A stretch of DNA of 64,000 bases from Streptomyces mexicanus. Lineage in GTDB: Bacteria; Actinomycetota; Actinomycetes; Streptomycetales; Streptomycetaceae. Location: positions 5,364,365 through 5,428,364 of the forward strand of contig NZ_LR732544.1 of assembly GCF_902506575.1 (NCBI RefSeq), in the 5' to 3' direction. The translations under genes and the position numbers were made by a program. Positions 46,456-55,702 of the stretch are shown here, piece after piece. The first letter of the stretch is position 1. Each line of letters begins with the position of its first letter. The notes under the pieces were generated by a model. It was not told the origin of the DNA and made no database searches. It saw nothing but the letters and a program-made list of their open reading frames with translations.

Positions 46456-47426
46456 GTGAGAACCCACTGAAGCTGGGGACCAGGCGCAGCAAGCTCGCCA
46501 TGGCCCAGTCCGGGCAGGTCGCGGACGCTGTGAGCCGGGTGACCGGACGGCCCGTCGAACTCGTCGAGATCACCACCTACGGCGACACCTCCCGCGAGCA
46601 CCTGGCGCAGATCGGCGGCACCGGCGTGTTCGTCGCGGCGCTGCGGGAGGCGTTGCTGCGGGGCGAGGTGGACTTCGCGGTTCATTCGCTCAAGGACCTG
46701 CCCACCACGCAGCCCGACGAGCTGGTCCTGGCCGCGATACCCCGCCGCGAGGACCCGCGGGACGTGCTGGTCGCGCGGGACGGGCTGAAGATCACCGACC
46801 TGGCCGCGTCCTCCCCGACGGGCGTCGCGCGCATAGGCACCGGCGCGCCGCGGCGGATGGCCCAGCTGAACGCGTACGCGCGCGCCCACGGCCTGGAGAT
46901 CGAGACGGTCCCGATCCGGGGCAACGTCGACACCCGCATCGGATACGTCCGCAGCGGGGAGCTGGACGCGGTCGTGCTGGCCGCGGCCGGACTGAACCGG
47001 ATCGGCCGCAGCGACGAGGTGACCGACGTCCTGTCGGTCGACACGGTTTTGCCCGCCCCCGGCCAGGGGGCCCTGGCGATCGAGTGTGCCGCGGGGAACG
47101 CGGAGCTGATCGCAGCGCTCGCCGAGCTCGACGACCCGTTCACGCGGGCCGCCGTGACCGCCGAGCGGTCACTGCTCGCCGCCCTGGAGGCCGGTTGCAG
47201 CGCCCCTGTGGGCGCGTTGGCCGACCTGCTGGCCGACGGGCAGATTGTCAAGGAAATGCGCCTGCGCGGCGTCGTCGGCACCCCCGACGGCACCACGCTG
47301 GTGCAGCTGTCCACCACCGGTCCCGTGCCCCAGACGCACGATGCGGCGATGGCGTTCGGTCGCGAACTCGCCACCGAGATGCTCGCCCAGGGCGCGGCCG
47401 GTCTGATGGGGGAGCGAGCACATTGA
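46452..47426 (+). CDS. hemC: Hydroxymethylbilane synthase (porphobilinogen deaminase) HemC
   Basis: 324 aa; polymerises four porphobilinogens. The cofactor-binding Cys is residue 249 in LEAGCSAPVGAL. Other motifs are LGTRRSKLAMAQSG at the start, HSLKDLPT, RGNVDTRI and PAPGQGALAIE. It overlaps hemA (ATGA at 46,452–46,455) and the next gene's TTG start. Confidence 0.97.
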   Translation: MSENPLKLGTRRSKLAMAQSGQVADAVSRVTGRPVELVEITTYGDTSREHLAQIGGTGVFVAALREALLRGEVDFAVHSLKDLPTTQPDELVLAAIPRREDPRDVLVARDGLKITDLAASSPTGVARIGTGAPRRMAQLNAYARAHGLEIETVPIRGNVDTRIGYVRSGELDAVVLAAAGLNRIGRSDEVTDVLSVDTVLPAPGQGALAIECAAGNAELIAALAELDDPFTRAAVTAERSLLAALEAGCSAPVGALADLLADGQIVKEMRLRGVVGTPDGTTLVQLSTTGPVPQTHDAAMAFGRELATEMLAQGAAGLMGERAH

Positions 47427-49132
47427 GCCCCACCACCCTTTCCGCCGGCCTGGAACACGGGCACGTCACCTTCCTCGGTGCCGGACCCGGAGATCCGGGA
47501 CTGCTGACACTGCGCGCCGTGGAGGCGCTGGCGAACGCCGACGTCCTGGTCGCCGAGCACGAGGTGCTCGACGTCGTCCGCACGCACGCCCGGGAGGGCG
47601 TCGCCGTCGTGCACACGGATCCGGATCCCTCGTCGGATCCCGTTCCGGGCACGGGCACGCCTCAGCTGACGGTCGTTGACGGCACGTCAGCAACCGTTGC
47701 CGCTCCCGCTGTGCGGGATGCCGCACATCTTGTCATGGAGGCCGCGCGCGGCGGCAGGCGGGTCGTGCGTGCGGTGTCCGGGGACCCCGGGCTGGACACG
47801 GACGCCGCCGCGGAGATGCTCGCCTGCGCCGCCGCGGGCGTGCCCTTCGAGGTCGTCCCGGGCGTCGCGACCGCCGTCGGCGTGCCCGCGTACGCCGGTG
47901 TGCCGCTGCGGGACGCCGAGGGCGCCGACGTCCGGTTCGTCGACGCCCGGACGGCCTCGGACCGCTGCTGGACGGAGGTCGGCGCCTCGGACGGCACGGT
48001 CGTCGTGTCGACGACGCTCGACTCGGTGGCCGCGGCGGCCGGCGAGCTGGTCTCCGCGGGCCGCAAGCCGGACACCCCGATGACGGTCACGATCGCCGGT
48101 ACGACCACCCGCCAGCGCACCTGGACCGCCACGCTCGGCACGGTCGCGCAGACCCTGAAGCAGGCCAAGGTCCTGCCGTCCCCGGACGGCCACCGCCCGG
48201 TGATAGCCGTGGTCGGCGAGCGCAGCGCCGCGGCGCGGCGCGAGCAGCTGTCGTGGTTCGAGTCCAAGCCGCTGTTCGGCTGGAAGGTCCTCGTGCCGCG
48301 CACCAAGGAGCAGGCCGCGTCGCTCTCCGACCAGCTGCGCTCCTACGGTGCCGTGCCGCACGAGGTGCCCACGATCGCCGTGGAGCCGCCGCGCACTCCG
48401 CAGCAGATGGAGCGCGCGGTCAAGGGCCTGGTGACGGGCCGCTACGAGTGGATCGCGTTCACGTCGGTCAACGCGGTCAAGGCCGTCCGCGAGAAGTTCG
48501 AGGAGTACGGCCTGGACGCCCGCGCGTTCGCGGGCATCAAGGTCGCCGCGGTCGGCGAGCAGACCGCCAAGGCCCTGATCGCCTTCGGCGTGAAGCCGGA
48601 CCTGGTTCCGAGCGGCGAGCAGTCGGCCGCGGGCCTGCTGGAGGACTGGCCGCCCTACGACCCGGTCTTCGACCCGATCGACCGCGTGTTCCTGCCGCGC
48701 GCCGACATCGCCACCGAGACCCTGGTGGCGGGCCTGATCGAGCTCGGCTGGGAGGTCGACGACGTCACGGCCTACCGCACGGTCCGTGCCTCGCCGCCCC
48801 CGGCGGAGACCCGCGAGGCGATCAAGGGCGGCGGCTTCGACGCGGTCCTGTTCACCTCCTCCTCCACGGTGCGCAACCTGGTGGGCATCGCGGGCAAGCC
48901 GCACAACGTCACGGTGATCGCCTGCATCGGCCCGGCGACGGCGAAGACGGCCGAGGAGCACGGCCTGCGGGTGGACGTGATGTCCCCCGAGCCGTCGGTC
49001 CACAAGCTGGCCGAGGCCCTCGCCGACTTCGGCGCCCGCCGCCGCGCGGCGGCCCTGGAGGCCGGCGAGCCGGTGACCCGCCCGAGCGAACGACGGGCGG
49101 GGGCGCGGAGGCGGCGGTCTACGTCGACCTGA
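47423..49132 (+). CDS. hemD: Fused uroporphyrinogen-III C-methyltransferase / uroporphyrinogen-III synthase
   Basis: 569 aa from TTG 47423, which overlaps the hemC stop. The N-terminal half is a SUMT-type methyltransferase (VTFLGAGPGDPGLLTLRAVEAL near the start, SGDPGL, VPGVATAVGVPAYAGVPL). The C-terminal half is the HemD synthase (LVPRTKEQAASLSDQL, FTSVNAVKAVREKF, LFTSSSTVRNLVG). This combines uro'gen-III formation with the first step to sirohaem/B12 in one protein, a normal actinobacterial fusion. The terminator at 49,154–49,185 closes the operon. Confidence 0.95.
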   Translation: MSPTTLSAGLEHGHVTFLGAGPGDPGLLTLRAVEALANADVLVAEHEVLDVVRTHAREGVAVVHTDPDPSSDPVPGTGTPQLTVVDGTSATVAAPAVRDAAHLVMEAARGGRRVVRAVSGDPGLDTDAAAEMLACAAAGVPFEVVPGVATAVGVPAYAGVPLRDAEGADVRFVDARTASDRCWTEVGASDGTVVVSTTLDSVAAAAGELVSAGRKPDTPMTVTIAGTTTRQRTWTATLGTVAQTLKQAKVLPSPDGHRPVIAVVGERSAAARREQLSWFESKPLFGWKVLVPRTKEQAASLSDQLRSYGAVPHEVPTIAVEPPRTPQQMERAVKGLVTGRYEWIAFTSVNAVKAVREKFEEYGLDARAFAGIKVAAVGEQTAKALIAFGVKPDLVPSGEQSAAGLLEDWPPYDPVFDPIDRVFLPRADIATETLVAGLIELGWEVDDVTAYRTVRASPPPAETREAIKGGGFDAVLFTSSSTVRNLVGIAGKPHNVTVIACIGPATAKTAEEHGLRVDVMSPEPSVHKLAEALADFGARRRAAALEAGEPVTRPSERRAGARRRRSTST

Positions 49133-49153
49133 GGCCGGTGAGGCCGAACGGGA

Positions 49154-49185
49154 AGGCGGGGCGTGCTCCACAGCACGCCCCGCCT
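49154..49185 (+). terminator. Strong hairpin terminator closing rex–hemACD
   Basis: A perfect 14-bp stem AGGCGGGGCGTGCT / AGCACGCCCCGCCT with loop CCAC, 22 bp after the hemD stop. Confidence 0.9.
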
Positions 49186-49242
49186 GCGCGCGTCTCCGGG
49201 ACACCGCGGACGCAGCCCCATGGGTGGCGTTGGTTCCGGCTC

Positions 49243-49569
49243 CTATGCAGCCGACGAACGGGGATGTGAGGCAGGCGAGGATGCCGAGAGTGGAGCCGCG
49301 TCGAGGCCGCCTTCCCCGGCTTCGATCCACTCACGTAGGCGCTCCATTGCAGCTGCAGGAGCAGGGAACCTCGTCGGCGCCCATCCCTTACGGGTACCAG
49401 ATGACATTGTCTTCCGAGCCGTTCTTTTCGGCGGTTGGCCCTGGAACCTGTTATGGACGTCCCGGCCCGCATCACGGACGTGGCCCGCGTCGGCCTTCAG
49501 ATCCGCACAGTCGTTCTCCAGTTGCTCCAGATTCCCCGTGTGCTGGGGTATTGCCTCCGGATCCAGCAC
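49243..49569 (-). pseudogene. Remnant of a WXG-like/polymorphic-toxin N-terminal protein
   Basis: 108 codons from ATG 49569. The first ~44 residues (MLDPEAIPQHTGNLEQLENDCADLKADAGHVRDAG…) resemble the N-terminal helical domain of large Streptomyces WXG/ESX-like secreted toxin-type proteins. After HNRFQGQ (about 49,438) the expected helical continuation is lost and the frame runs through unrelated sequence. I read it as a degraded gene start. No further toxin or immunity gene is visible in the 49,133–49,715 gap. Confidence 0.5.
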
Positions 49570-49715
49570 GCGTCTCTGCCCCCTGCCCCGTTACCTCGGC
49601 AGACGTCGTTGATTCGATCACCTGTACACGAGGGCTGCGGACGCCATCTGCTTCCGGCCAAAGACGGCACGGGCAGAGACGGTGGCAGCTTGGGTGGCGT
49701 TCTGGGGCTGACCGG

Positions 49716-49910
49716 TCAGTGGCCGGCTGCGTACGGCAGGAAGGCCGACCAGGTGGTGGGCGTCAGGGTGAGGCGGGGGCCGGTGGGGTTCTTGGAGTCG
49801 CGGACGAGGATGTGGTCCGGGATCGTGGCGACTTCCACGCAGGACGGGCCGTCGTCTGTGCTGTAGCTGCTCTTTATCCACTCCAGCTCGGAGCTGCGCT
49901 TGAGGCTCAT
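49716..49910 (-). CDS. DUF397 domain protein
   Basis: A 64-aa DUF397 protein: WIKSSYSTDDGPSCVEVA near the start and VRDSKNPTGPRLTLTPTTWSAFL at the end. Such proteins are encoded next to Scr1/WhiJ-like XRE regulators throughout Streptomyces and are proposed to act with them. The ATG at 49910 overlaps the XRE gene's stop by 4 bp. Confidence 0.93.
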   Translation of the reverse strand: MSLKRSSELEWIKSSYSTDDGPSCVEVATIPDHILVRDSKNPTGPRLTLTPTTWSAFLPYAAGH

Positions 49911-50740
49911 GTTTCTCCCCGCAGTTGCTCGATGAAGGTCAAGGACTCCCGTGGCGTGAGAGCCTGCGCCCGGATGATTCCATAGCGCATGTCGAGGACG
50001 GTCGTCTCCTTCGGGTCGCAGAAGACACGGCTGATGAGCGGTGCTTCGCTGAGCCCCACTGTCGTCCCATCCTTGAGCTTGAGCAATCGGAAAAGGCCGC
50101 TGAGCCCCGAGTTCTCCTCGCTGCTGAGGGGAAGCACCTGCAAGTCGATGTTGGGTAACTGGGCTACCTCCAAGAGCCGTTCGAGCTGCGCCCGCATCAC
50201 CATCCTGCCTCCGATGGCCCGCCGCAGCGTCGCCTCGCACAGTACAAAGCTGAACAGAGGTCCGGCTGTCGCGCTCTTGATGATCTCCTGGCGGGCCAGC
50301 CTCGCAGCAAGCTGACGCTCCAACTCCTCCTCCGTGAACGGAGGTCGACGCGAACTGAACACCGCCCGCGCGTAATCCTCGGTCTGGAGCAGGCCGTCAA
50401 CAACCGAGTTGTTGTACGAGCAGATCTGTACGGCCTCGACCTCCAGGCGGCGCACGTCCCGCACCTTCTTCGGATACCGAGCCTCGGCCAGGTCCTTCTT
50501 CATCGCGGCGATCTTCCCGCCCGCCCCCAGCACCTCGTCCGCCGCGTCCAGATACTCCGGCCGGGGAATCCGCCGCCCACGTTCCACCGAGGAGACCAGC
50601 TCCTCCCCGTACCCGATGGCCGCCCCGAACTCCGCCTGGGTGAGGCCGGCCGCCTCCCGCCACAGCTTCAGCTGGCGGGCGACCGCTCGCACCACTGCCC
50701 GGGCTTCCTCGTCCTCCGCGTTCACGTCGTCGTCGCTCAT
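49907..50740 (-). CDS. XRE-family regulator (Scr1/WhiJ-like, DUF5753)
   Basis: 277 aa. The N-terminal helix-turn-helix (LKLWREAAGLTQAEFGAAIGYGEELVSSVERGRRIP) is followed by a DUF5753-type ligand-like domain (QICSYNNSVVDGLLQTEDYARAVF, LLEVAQLPNIDLQVLPL). This pairs with the DUF397 gene, to which it is coupled, and is divergent from an anti-sigma-like ATPase gene at 50,900. Such triads are linked to development and antibiotic control in Streptomyces. ATG 50740 gives MSDDDVNAEDEEAR. Confidence 0.93.
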   Translation of the reverse strand: MSDDDVNAEDEEARAVVRAVARQLKLWREAAGLTQAEFGAAIGYGEELVSSVERGRRIPRPEYLDAADEVLGAGGKIAAMKKDLAEARYPKKVRDVRRLEVEAVQICSYNNSVVDGLLQTEDYARAVFSSRRPPFTEEELERQLAARLARQEIIKSATAGPLFSFVLCEATLRRAIGGRMVMRAQLERLLEVAQLPNIDLQVLPLSSEENSGLSGLFRLLKLKDGTTVGLSEAPLISRVFCDPKETTVLDMRYGIIRAQALTPRESLTFIEQLRGET

Positions 50741-50899
50741 GTCCGCGCCCTCCCGCCGCGCCCTTTTCTGTCCAACCCCCGCGGCCTGTAACCGGTCACC
50801 CCGTACAGCCCGGACGTATCCGGACGCCTCGCGGACATCCACCGACCGCACGGGGCACCGCCCTTCACAGCGTAGACACACCCGGACACGCTGAGTGAC

Positions 50900-51367
50900 G
50901 TGAATCAGCAAAGTCAGCAACCAGTCGCAGAGCAGCCCCGGCTGCACCAGTTCGCCGTGCCCCTGTCCGCCACCCGCCGTGGCGCCCGGCTCGCCCGGCT
51001 GCTCGCGGTCGAGCAACTGCACGCGTGGGGGCTGCCGTTGGACCCCGCCCGGCTGATCGTCGCCGAGCTGGCCTCGAACGCCGTTCTCCATGGCCGGGTT
51101 CCCGGGCGGAGTTTCCGGCTCGCTCTCGCCGTGACCGTCCACGGCGTCCTCCGGATCGAGGTGACGGACACGCGCGGTGACGTACTTCCGAGTCGGGAGG
51201 GCGGTGGTGCCGGACCCGCGGAATCGGGATACGGGCTGTTGCTGGTTGACGAGTTGGCCGATCGGTGGGGCGTGCGCACCGGCCCGGTTCCCTGCAAGAC
51301 GGTGTGGGCAGAGCTCGACCCGGTCTGCCCATCAGCGCACGTCACACCGGAGCCGGGCTGTGTGTGA
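50900..51367 (+). CDS. ATP-binding (RsbW/SpoIIAB-like HATPase_c_2) regulatory protein
   Basis: 155 aa with a GHKL ATPase fold: ARLIVAELASNAVLHG (N-box) and ESGYGLLLVDELADRWG (G2-type). This is the short anti-sigma-factor kinase-like protein usually encoded beside DUF397/XRE pairs. It starts at GTG 50900 and is divergent from the XRE gene with ~160 bp between. Confidence 0.9.
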   Translation: MNQQSQQPVAEQPRLHQFAVPLSATRRGARLARLLAVEQLHAWGLPLDPARLIVAELASNAVLHGRVPGRSFRLALAVTVHGVLRIEVTDTRGDVLPSREGGGAGPAESGYGLLLVDELADRWGVRTGPVPCKTVWAELDPVCPSAHVTPEPGCV

Positions 51368-51649
51368 GGCGGCGTTCCGGCCGCCGGGGGTGCGGGCGGT
51401 AAAAAGACCAAAGAACCCGGGGAAATAACCAACCAACCACACGAAACCCGGCATCCGTCACTCGGGCGGGTGAATGTGGCCGGTCTGGCTGGCGTGGCGG
51501 CGGTTCGGGCGTGCAGGCTCGCCCCGAGGCGGTCGAGGCATATGCACCCGCCCCAGCGCATTCACCACCCCACACATGCATCGGCCCCCGCCGGGACGGC
51601 AATCCCAGTGCGAGGGCCTGACCATCGAGGAAGAGAAGAGGTCTTCCCC

Positions 51650-52666
51650 ATGGCTGAGAAGAAGCCTAACGCTGCCCTGCGCTCGATTCAGGGTGTTCCG
51701 CGATCCACCACCCCCTCCGGTGTCATCCACGTACGCACGTACCAGTCCGGTCAGTACGTCGTCGTCGGCAATCACCTCGCCCAGCACCGCGAGCTGTCCC
51801 TGACCGCGATCGGGCTGGCCACCCACATTCTGTCGGTGCCCGAGGGAACCCCGGTCGACATCCGCAGCCTCGCCGAGCGCTTCCCCGAGGGGCGGGAGCG
51901 CATCGCGTCCGCGCTGCGCGAGCTGGAGGCGCACGGCTACCTGCGGCGGGTCCGGGAGCACACGGACTCCGGCCGCCTGGTCACCCGTACGTACGCCCAC
52001 CACGCCCCGGACGCAGCAGCCCCGGCAGTCGCGCCTCTTCGTGTGGCGGGGCGGCCCGCGGCCGGTCGCCGTACCGTCGAGCGTCAGCCCGCAGTACGCG
52101 CGGACGTACCGGCCGCCCCTGAGGAGGACGATCAAGCCCCTCCCCGGCAGGCACCCGAGCCGGAACCGTCCGCGCCTGCGGTGAGCGGAGCCCCGGATCC
52201 CCGGCAAGCGCTCGCGCCCGAACCGGCCGTGCCCGAGGTGCGCGCCACCCCGCATCCCCGGCACGACCGGGCCGCCGCCCTCCTCGCCGGTCTGCGCCGC
52301 ACGGACGACCGCCTCATCCTCTCCCGCCGAGACGTGGACCGGCTCGCGCCGGCCGTCACCGCGTGGCTCGACATCGGGGTCTCGGCCGCCGTCGTCCACC
52401 ACGCCCTGACCGACGGCCTTCCCGCTGACCTGAGGAACCCGGCGAAGCTGATCGCCTACCGGCTCGATGCACTGCTGCCGGTGCCCCTGCCCGCTCGCGC
52501 CGCGCCGGCACCGATGACCACAGGGGGTCCGCGAGCGGTTCGCCGTCCCGATCCCTTCCAGACCTGCGACGGCTGCGAGCGCGCCTTCCGCGCCCCGCAG
52601 CCCGGGCGCTGCCGTGAGTGCCGCGGGAACAGGGCGGTGCCGGGCGGGAGCGTGTGTGCGGCGTGA
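51650..52666 (+). CDS. Winged helix-turn-helix domain protein (replication-initiator-like)
   Basis: 338 aa from ATG 51650, behind GAAGAGG at 51,635–51,641. The N-terminal ~110 residues form a winged helix (LAQHRELSLTAIGLATHILSVP … ELEAHGYLRRV) typical of streptomycete DNA-binding proteins often found on plasmids and integrative elements. A Pro/Ala-rich linker, a helical segment, and a C-terminal CDGCERAF…CREC zinc-ribbon-like pair follow. The 282-bp leader from 51,368 has no gene that I can support. Function unknown. Confidence 0.82.
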   Translation: MAEKKPNAALRSIQGVPRSTTPSGVIHVRTYQSGQYVVVGNHLAQHRELSLTAIGLATHILSVPEGTPVDIRSLAERFPEGRERIASALRELEAHGYLRRVREHTDSGRLVTRTYAHHAPDAAAPAVAPLRVAGRPAAGRRTVERQPAVRADVPAAPEEDDQAPPRQAPEPEPSAPAVSGAPDPRQALAPEPAVPEVRATPHPRHDRAAALLAGLRRTDDRLILSRRDVDRLAPAVTAWLDIGVSAAVVHHALTDGLPADLRNPAKLIAYRLDALLPVPLPARAAPAPMTTGGPRAVRRPDPFQTCDGCERAFRAPQPGRCRECRGNRAVPGGSVCAA

Positions 52667-52725
52667 GGCGGTGTTCGTGGGGCGTCGGGCAACCGACTGT
52701 CAGACCCTGCGCCTACCGTGGCGGT

Positions 52726-52926
52726 ATGGACATGGATGATCCGCAGGACGTAGGGGCGGCGTTCTGGGCGCAGGTGCTCGGGGTCACGATCCGCGAGGAG
52801 CCGCCCCCGCCGGACTCGCCGCTCGGCCGGGTGCAGGCGTTCACCGCGCGGTACGGGCAGGACGCGCTGCGGCCCGAGCACATACGGGCGGCCATCGAGG
52901 GGCGGCCGCTCCTGCCGTCCGAGTGA
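52726..52926 (+). CDS. Small hypothetical protein
   Basis: 66 aa from ATG 52726 (MDMDDPQDVGAAFW). Acidic and helical, with no recognised family. It lies downstream of the winged-helix gene on the same strand with a 59-bp gap, so it may be co-transcribed. The composition fits real coding sequence, but the call is modest. Confidence 0.6.
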   Translation: MDMDDPQDVGAAFWAQVLGVTIREEPPPPDSPLGRVQAFTARYGQDALRPEHIRAAIEGRPLLPSE

Positions 52927-52983
52927 GCCCGGGACGCGACGGACCCCCGGGCCTCCTCACCCCTGGGACATGCCAGACAGTCC

Positions 52984-53442
52984 CTAGTGGTGCCAGGCGT
53001 GGCCGCCCGTGTTGTGGATGACGCGCTGGAGCACCTTGAGGGTGGTCAGGTACTCCTCGTCGGAGATGCCGGCGTGGCGCTGCGCCCACAGCTCGTCCTG
53101 GAGGGCGGCCGCCTTGTCGAAGAAGGCCCTGCCCTCAGGGGTCAGGTTCAGACGGCCCGAGGGGTCCTCGGTGATCCAGCCCCGGTCGATCGTCCGGTCG
53201 ATCTCCGACTCCATCGCGTCGTGGCCGGTGTCGAGGTAGTTCTCCAGCAGGCCGCTGACCTCGGCGCGGGTCCTGGGGGAGTCCGCGCGGGCGACCTGGG
53301 CGAGCACCCACCACTGGGGCTGGGTGGTGCCGAGGTCCGCGAGGGCGGCGCGGGTGCGGGTGACGACGGCCTTGTAGGCCGCCCAGCTCCAGTAGCCGAT
53401 GGGCTGCCGGAGGAGTTCGTCGTCGCTGTGCGAGTACTCCAT
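52984..53442 (-). CDS. MarR-family transcriptional regulator
   Basis: 152 aa. Winged helix visible in [26 protein letters not shown] and [29 protein letters not shown] 53442 gives [13 protein letters not shown]. It is divergent from hemB with 150 bp between. A 20-bp imperfect palindrome overlapping its own promoter (53,479–53,507) suggests autoregulation. The ligand is unknown. Confidence 0.88.
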   Translation of the reverse strand: MEYSHSDDELLRQPIGYWSWAAYKAVVTRTRAALADLGTTQPQWWVLAQVARADSPRTRAEVSGLLENYLDTGHDAMESEIDRTIDRGWITEDPSGRLNLTPEGRAFFDKAAALQDELWAQRHAGISDEEYLTTLKVLQRVIHNTGGHAWHH

Positions 53443-53478
53443 GGCCTTGCCTTCCGTCTCCGGGTTCGTGATGTCGAC

Positions 53479-53507
53479 CGTAGAACCTCGACCAAGCTTG
53501 AGGTCAA
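53479..53507 (-). promoter_or_regulatory. marR-type gene promoter with overlapping palindrome
   Basis: On the minus strand TTGACC (53,507–53,502) and TCTACG (53,484–53,479) are 17 bp apart. Between and over them lies ACCTCAAGCTTGGTCGAGGT (53,485–53,504), an imperfect inverted repeat with GACCTC/GAGGT ends. The placement suits an autorepressor site. Confidence 0.6.
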
Positions 53508-53592
53508 CCGCCTTGGGCGTCGACTCGGTGCCGTCTCCGCGCCGACTCCGCGTCGGCAAAGGCACCGGGTGGGCGGGCGTAGCGTAGAGAGC

Positions 53593-54585
53593 ATGACGAA
53601 GTACGGATCCTTCCCCGGTACGCGTCCTCGCCGGCTGCGCACCACCCCCGTCATGCGCCGCATGGTCGCCGAGACCCGGCTGCACCCGGCGGACCTGATC
53701 CTGCCCGCGTTCGTACGGGAGGGCGTCAGCGAGCCCGTGCCGATCGAGGCGATGCCCGGGGTCGTGCAGCACACGCGCGACAGCCTGAAGAAGGCCGCCG
53801 CCGAGGCGGTGGAGGCCGGGATCTCCGGGATCATGCTCTTCGGCGTGCCGGAGGAGTCCAAGAAGGACGCCCTCGGGACGGCAGGCACCGACCCGGAGGG
53901 GATCCTGCAGGTCGCGCTGCGCGACGTGCGTGCCGAGGTCGGCGACGACCTGCTCGTCATGTCCGACCTGTGCCTGGACGAGTTCACCGACCACGGGCAC
54001 TGCGGCGTGCTGGACGCCGAAGGGCGCGTCGACAACGACGCCACCTTGGAGCGTTACGCCGAGATGGCCCAGGTCCAGGCCGACGCCGGGGCGCACATCG
54101 TGGGCCCCAGCGGCATGATGGACGGGCAGATCGGCGTGATCCGCGACGCCCTGGACCAGATCGGGCGGGAGGACGTCGCCATCCTCGCCTACACCGCCAA
54201 GTACTCGTCCGCCTTCTACGGCCCGTTCCGCGAGGCCGTCGGCTCCTCGCTGAAGGGCGACCGCAAGACCTACCAGCAGGATCCCGCCAATCTGCGCGAG
54301 TCGCTGCGCGAACTGGCCCTCGACCTCGAAGAGGGCGCCGACATGGTGATGGTCAAGCCGGCCGGCCCCTACCTCGACATCCTCGCCCGGGTCGCCGACG
54401 CCGTGGACGTGCCCGTCGCCGCGTACCAGATCTCCGGCGAGTACTCCATGATCGAGGCCGCCGCCGAGAAGGGCTGGGTCGACCGCGACCGGGCGATCCT
54501 GGAGACCCTGACCGGCATCAAGCGGGCCGGGGCGCGCAACATCCTCACCTACTGGGCCGTCGAGGTGGCGCAGAAGCTGCGCTGA
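53593..54585 (+). CDS. hemB: Delta-aminolevulinic acid dehydratase (porphobilinogen synthase) HemB
   Basis: 330 aa; condenses two 5-aminolevulinate to porphobilinogen between HemA/HemL and HemC. Active-site motifs are [30 protein letters not shown], and VKPAGPYLD with the Schiff-base Lys. ATG 53593 gives [16 protein letters not shown]. It is separated from hemACD by ~4.5 kb of regulator genes, an arrangement to compare with relatives. Its 3' end overlaps a small convergent lipoprotein gene by 37 bp. Confidence 0.97.
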   Translation: MTKYGSFPGTRPRRLRTTPVMRRMVAETRLHPADLILPAFVREGVSEPVPIEAMPGVVQHTRDSLKKAAAEAVEAGISGIMLFGVPEESKKDALGTAGTDPEGILQVALRDVRAEVGDDLLVMSDLCLDEFTDHGHCGVLDAEGRVDNDATLERYAEMAQVQADAGAHIVGPSGMMDGQIGVIRDALDQIGREDVAILAYTAKYSSAFYGPFREAVGSSLKGDRKTYQQDPANLRESLRELALDLEEGADMVMVKPAGPYLDILARVADAVDVPVAAYQISGEYSMIEAAAEKGWVDRDRAILETLTGIKRAGARNILTYWAVEVAQKLR

Positions 54586-54839
54586 ACACGCCGGACGGTG
54601 TCCGGCTCCGCGCCCCGCACCGTGTCCGTGCGGGCGGGGCAGGGGTGCCCCGCGGACCGCGACACCGAGGACGGGCCCTCGTCCCGCAGGCCCTGGCCGT
54701 CGTAGCAGCCGGTCAGGGCCGTGCACGCGGTGAGCAGGAACGCCGTCGCCGCCAGCAGTCGGGTGCGGGCGCGGGGACGGCCCTGGGCCCGGGCGCGGGT
54801 GCGCGCGCGGGCACGGGCGTCGGCGGAGTGCGCGGGCAT
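54549..54839 (-). CDS. Small putative lipoprotein
   Basis: 96 aa from ATG 54839. A very Arg-rich N-terminus, then [18 protein letters not shown], where ALTGC is a lipobox. The short remainder is Ser/Arg-rich and looks non-conserved, especially where it overlaps the end of hemB. It follows the DUF4232 lipoprotein on the same strand with a 29-bp gap, which favours a real gene, but the coding end is uncertain. Confidence 0.55.
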   Translation of the reverse strand: MPAHSADARARARTRARAQGRPRARTRLLAATAFLLTACTALTGCYDGQGLRDEGPSSVSRSAGHPCPARTDTVRGAEPDTVRRVQRSFCATSTAQ

Positions 54840-54868
54840 GACGTTCCCCTCCGATCCGGGCGGCGGGC

Positions 54869-55702
54869 TCAGTGTTCGAGGGCCTGGCCCATCTCCGGCA
54901 GCCAGTACGTCACCGTCAGGCTGTCGTCGACGTAGACGCCCTGCGCGGGCAGCGCCACCGTGGCGATCGAGCCGTCCGTGAAGGGCACCGTCAAGGAGTG
55001 CACCGTGTGGCCGTGTTCGGCGCTGCCGTCGCCGGCCGACAGCAGGACACCCGCGTACGCCGACTGGCCCGGCTCCATCCCGGTCAGCGCCTGCGGCTTG
55101 GTGTCCTCGGCCACCGGCGGCACCGACTGCGCCTCCCCGAAGCGCGCCGCCGGGTACGGGGGCAGCATGCACGTCTTCGACCCGGTGTTGGTCGCGGTCA
55201 GCAGCAGGTGGTTGATCGGGCGGGACACCAGCGTGGCCTTGATCCGCGTGGTGCGCGCGCTGCACGTGCCCGGCATCGAGGAATCCCCGGCGCCGGCCCG
55301 GGAGCCGGTGCTGCCGCCCGTGGTCTTGGTGCCGCCGGTGCGGGCGGAGCCGGCGGTGCCGACGGTGCCGGCGGTTCCGCTGCCCGTGCTGCTCTTTCCG
55401 TTGCCGCTCGTGCCTTCGGCGGCGCCGGTGCCGCCGCTCCCGCCGGTCCCGTCCGTTCCGCTCGAAGCGTTCTTCCCGCCCTCGTTCCCGGTGCCCGCCG
55501 AGCCCTGCCCGGACGAAGCCGAGCCCTGCCCGGACGAAGCGGTGGACGGGTGGTCGCCCTGCGCGGTGGCCGTCGTGGCGGAGCCGGCGCTCGCGCTGTC
55601 GGTTCCGTTCTCGCAGGCCGTCAGGGACAGGGCCGCGAGGGAGAGCGCGGTGGCGGCGAAGAGGCGGGTGCGGGTGAGACGTCGTGCGGTGCGTACGGAC
55701 AT
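54869..55702 (-). CDS. DUF4232 lipoprotein
   Basis: 277 aa. A twin-Arg/basic start (MSVRTARRLTRTRL), then SLAALSLTACENG with a lipobox Cys. A ~110-residue Ser/Gly/Thr-rich linker contains an SSGQGSA repeat (55,490–55,540). The C-terminal domain (ATNTGSKTCMLPPYPAARF and VTYWLPEMGQAL) is DUF4232, a beta-rich extracellular domain of Streptomyces lipoproteins. It is divergent from the HTH membrane protein at 55,933. Function unknown. Confidence 0.88.
   Translation of the reverse strand: MSVRTARRLTRTRLFAATALSLAALSLTACENGTDSASAGSATTATAQGDHPSTASSGQGSASSGQGSAGTGNEGGKNASSGTDGTGGSGGTGAAEGTSGNGKSSTGSGTAGTVGTAGSARTGGTKTTGGSTGSRAGAGDSSMPGTCSARTTRIKATLVSRPINHLLLTATNTGSKTCMLPPYPAARFGEAQSVPPVAEDTKPQALTGMEPGQSAYAGVLLSAGDGSAEHGHTVHSLTVPFTDGSIATVALPAQGVYVDDSLTVTYWLPEMGQALEH

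Noticed and set aside
49224-49985. Plus-strand ORF over the terminator-to-DUF397 gap
   Set aside because: No family resemblance, and it runs antisense through the clearly real DUF397 gene.
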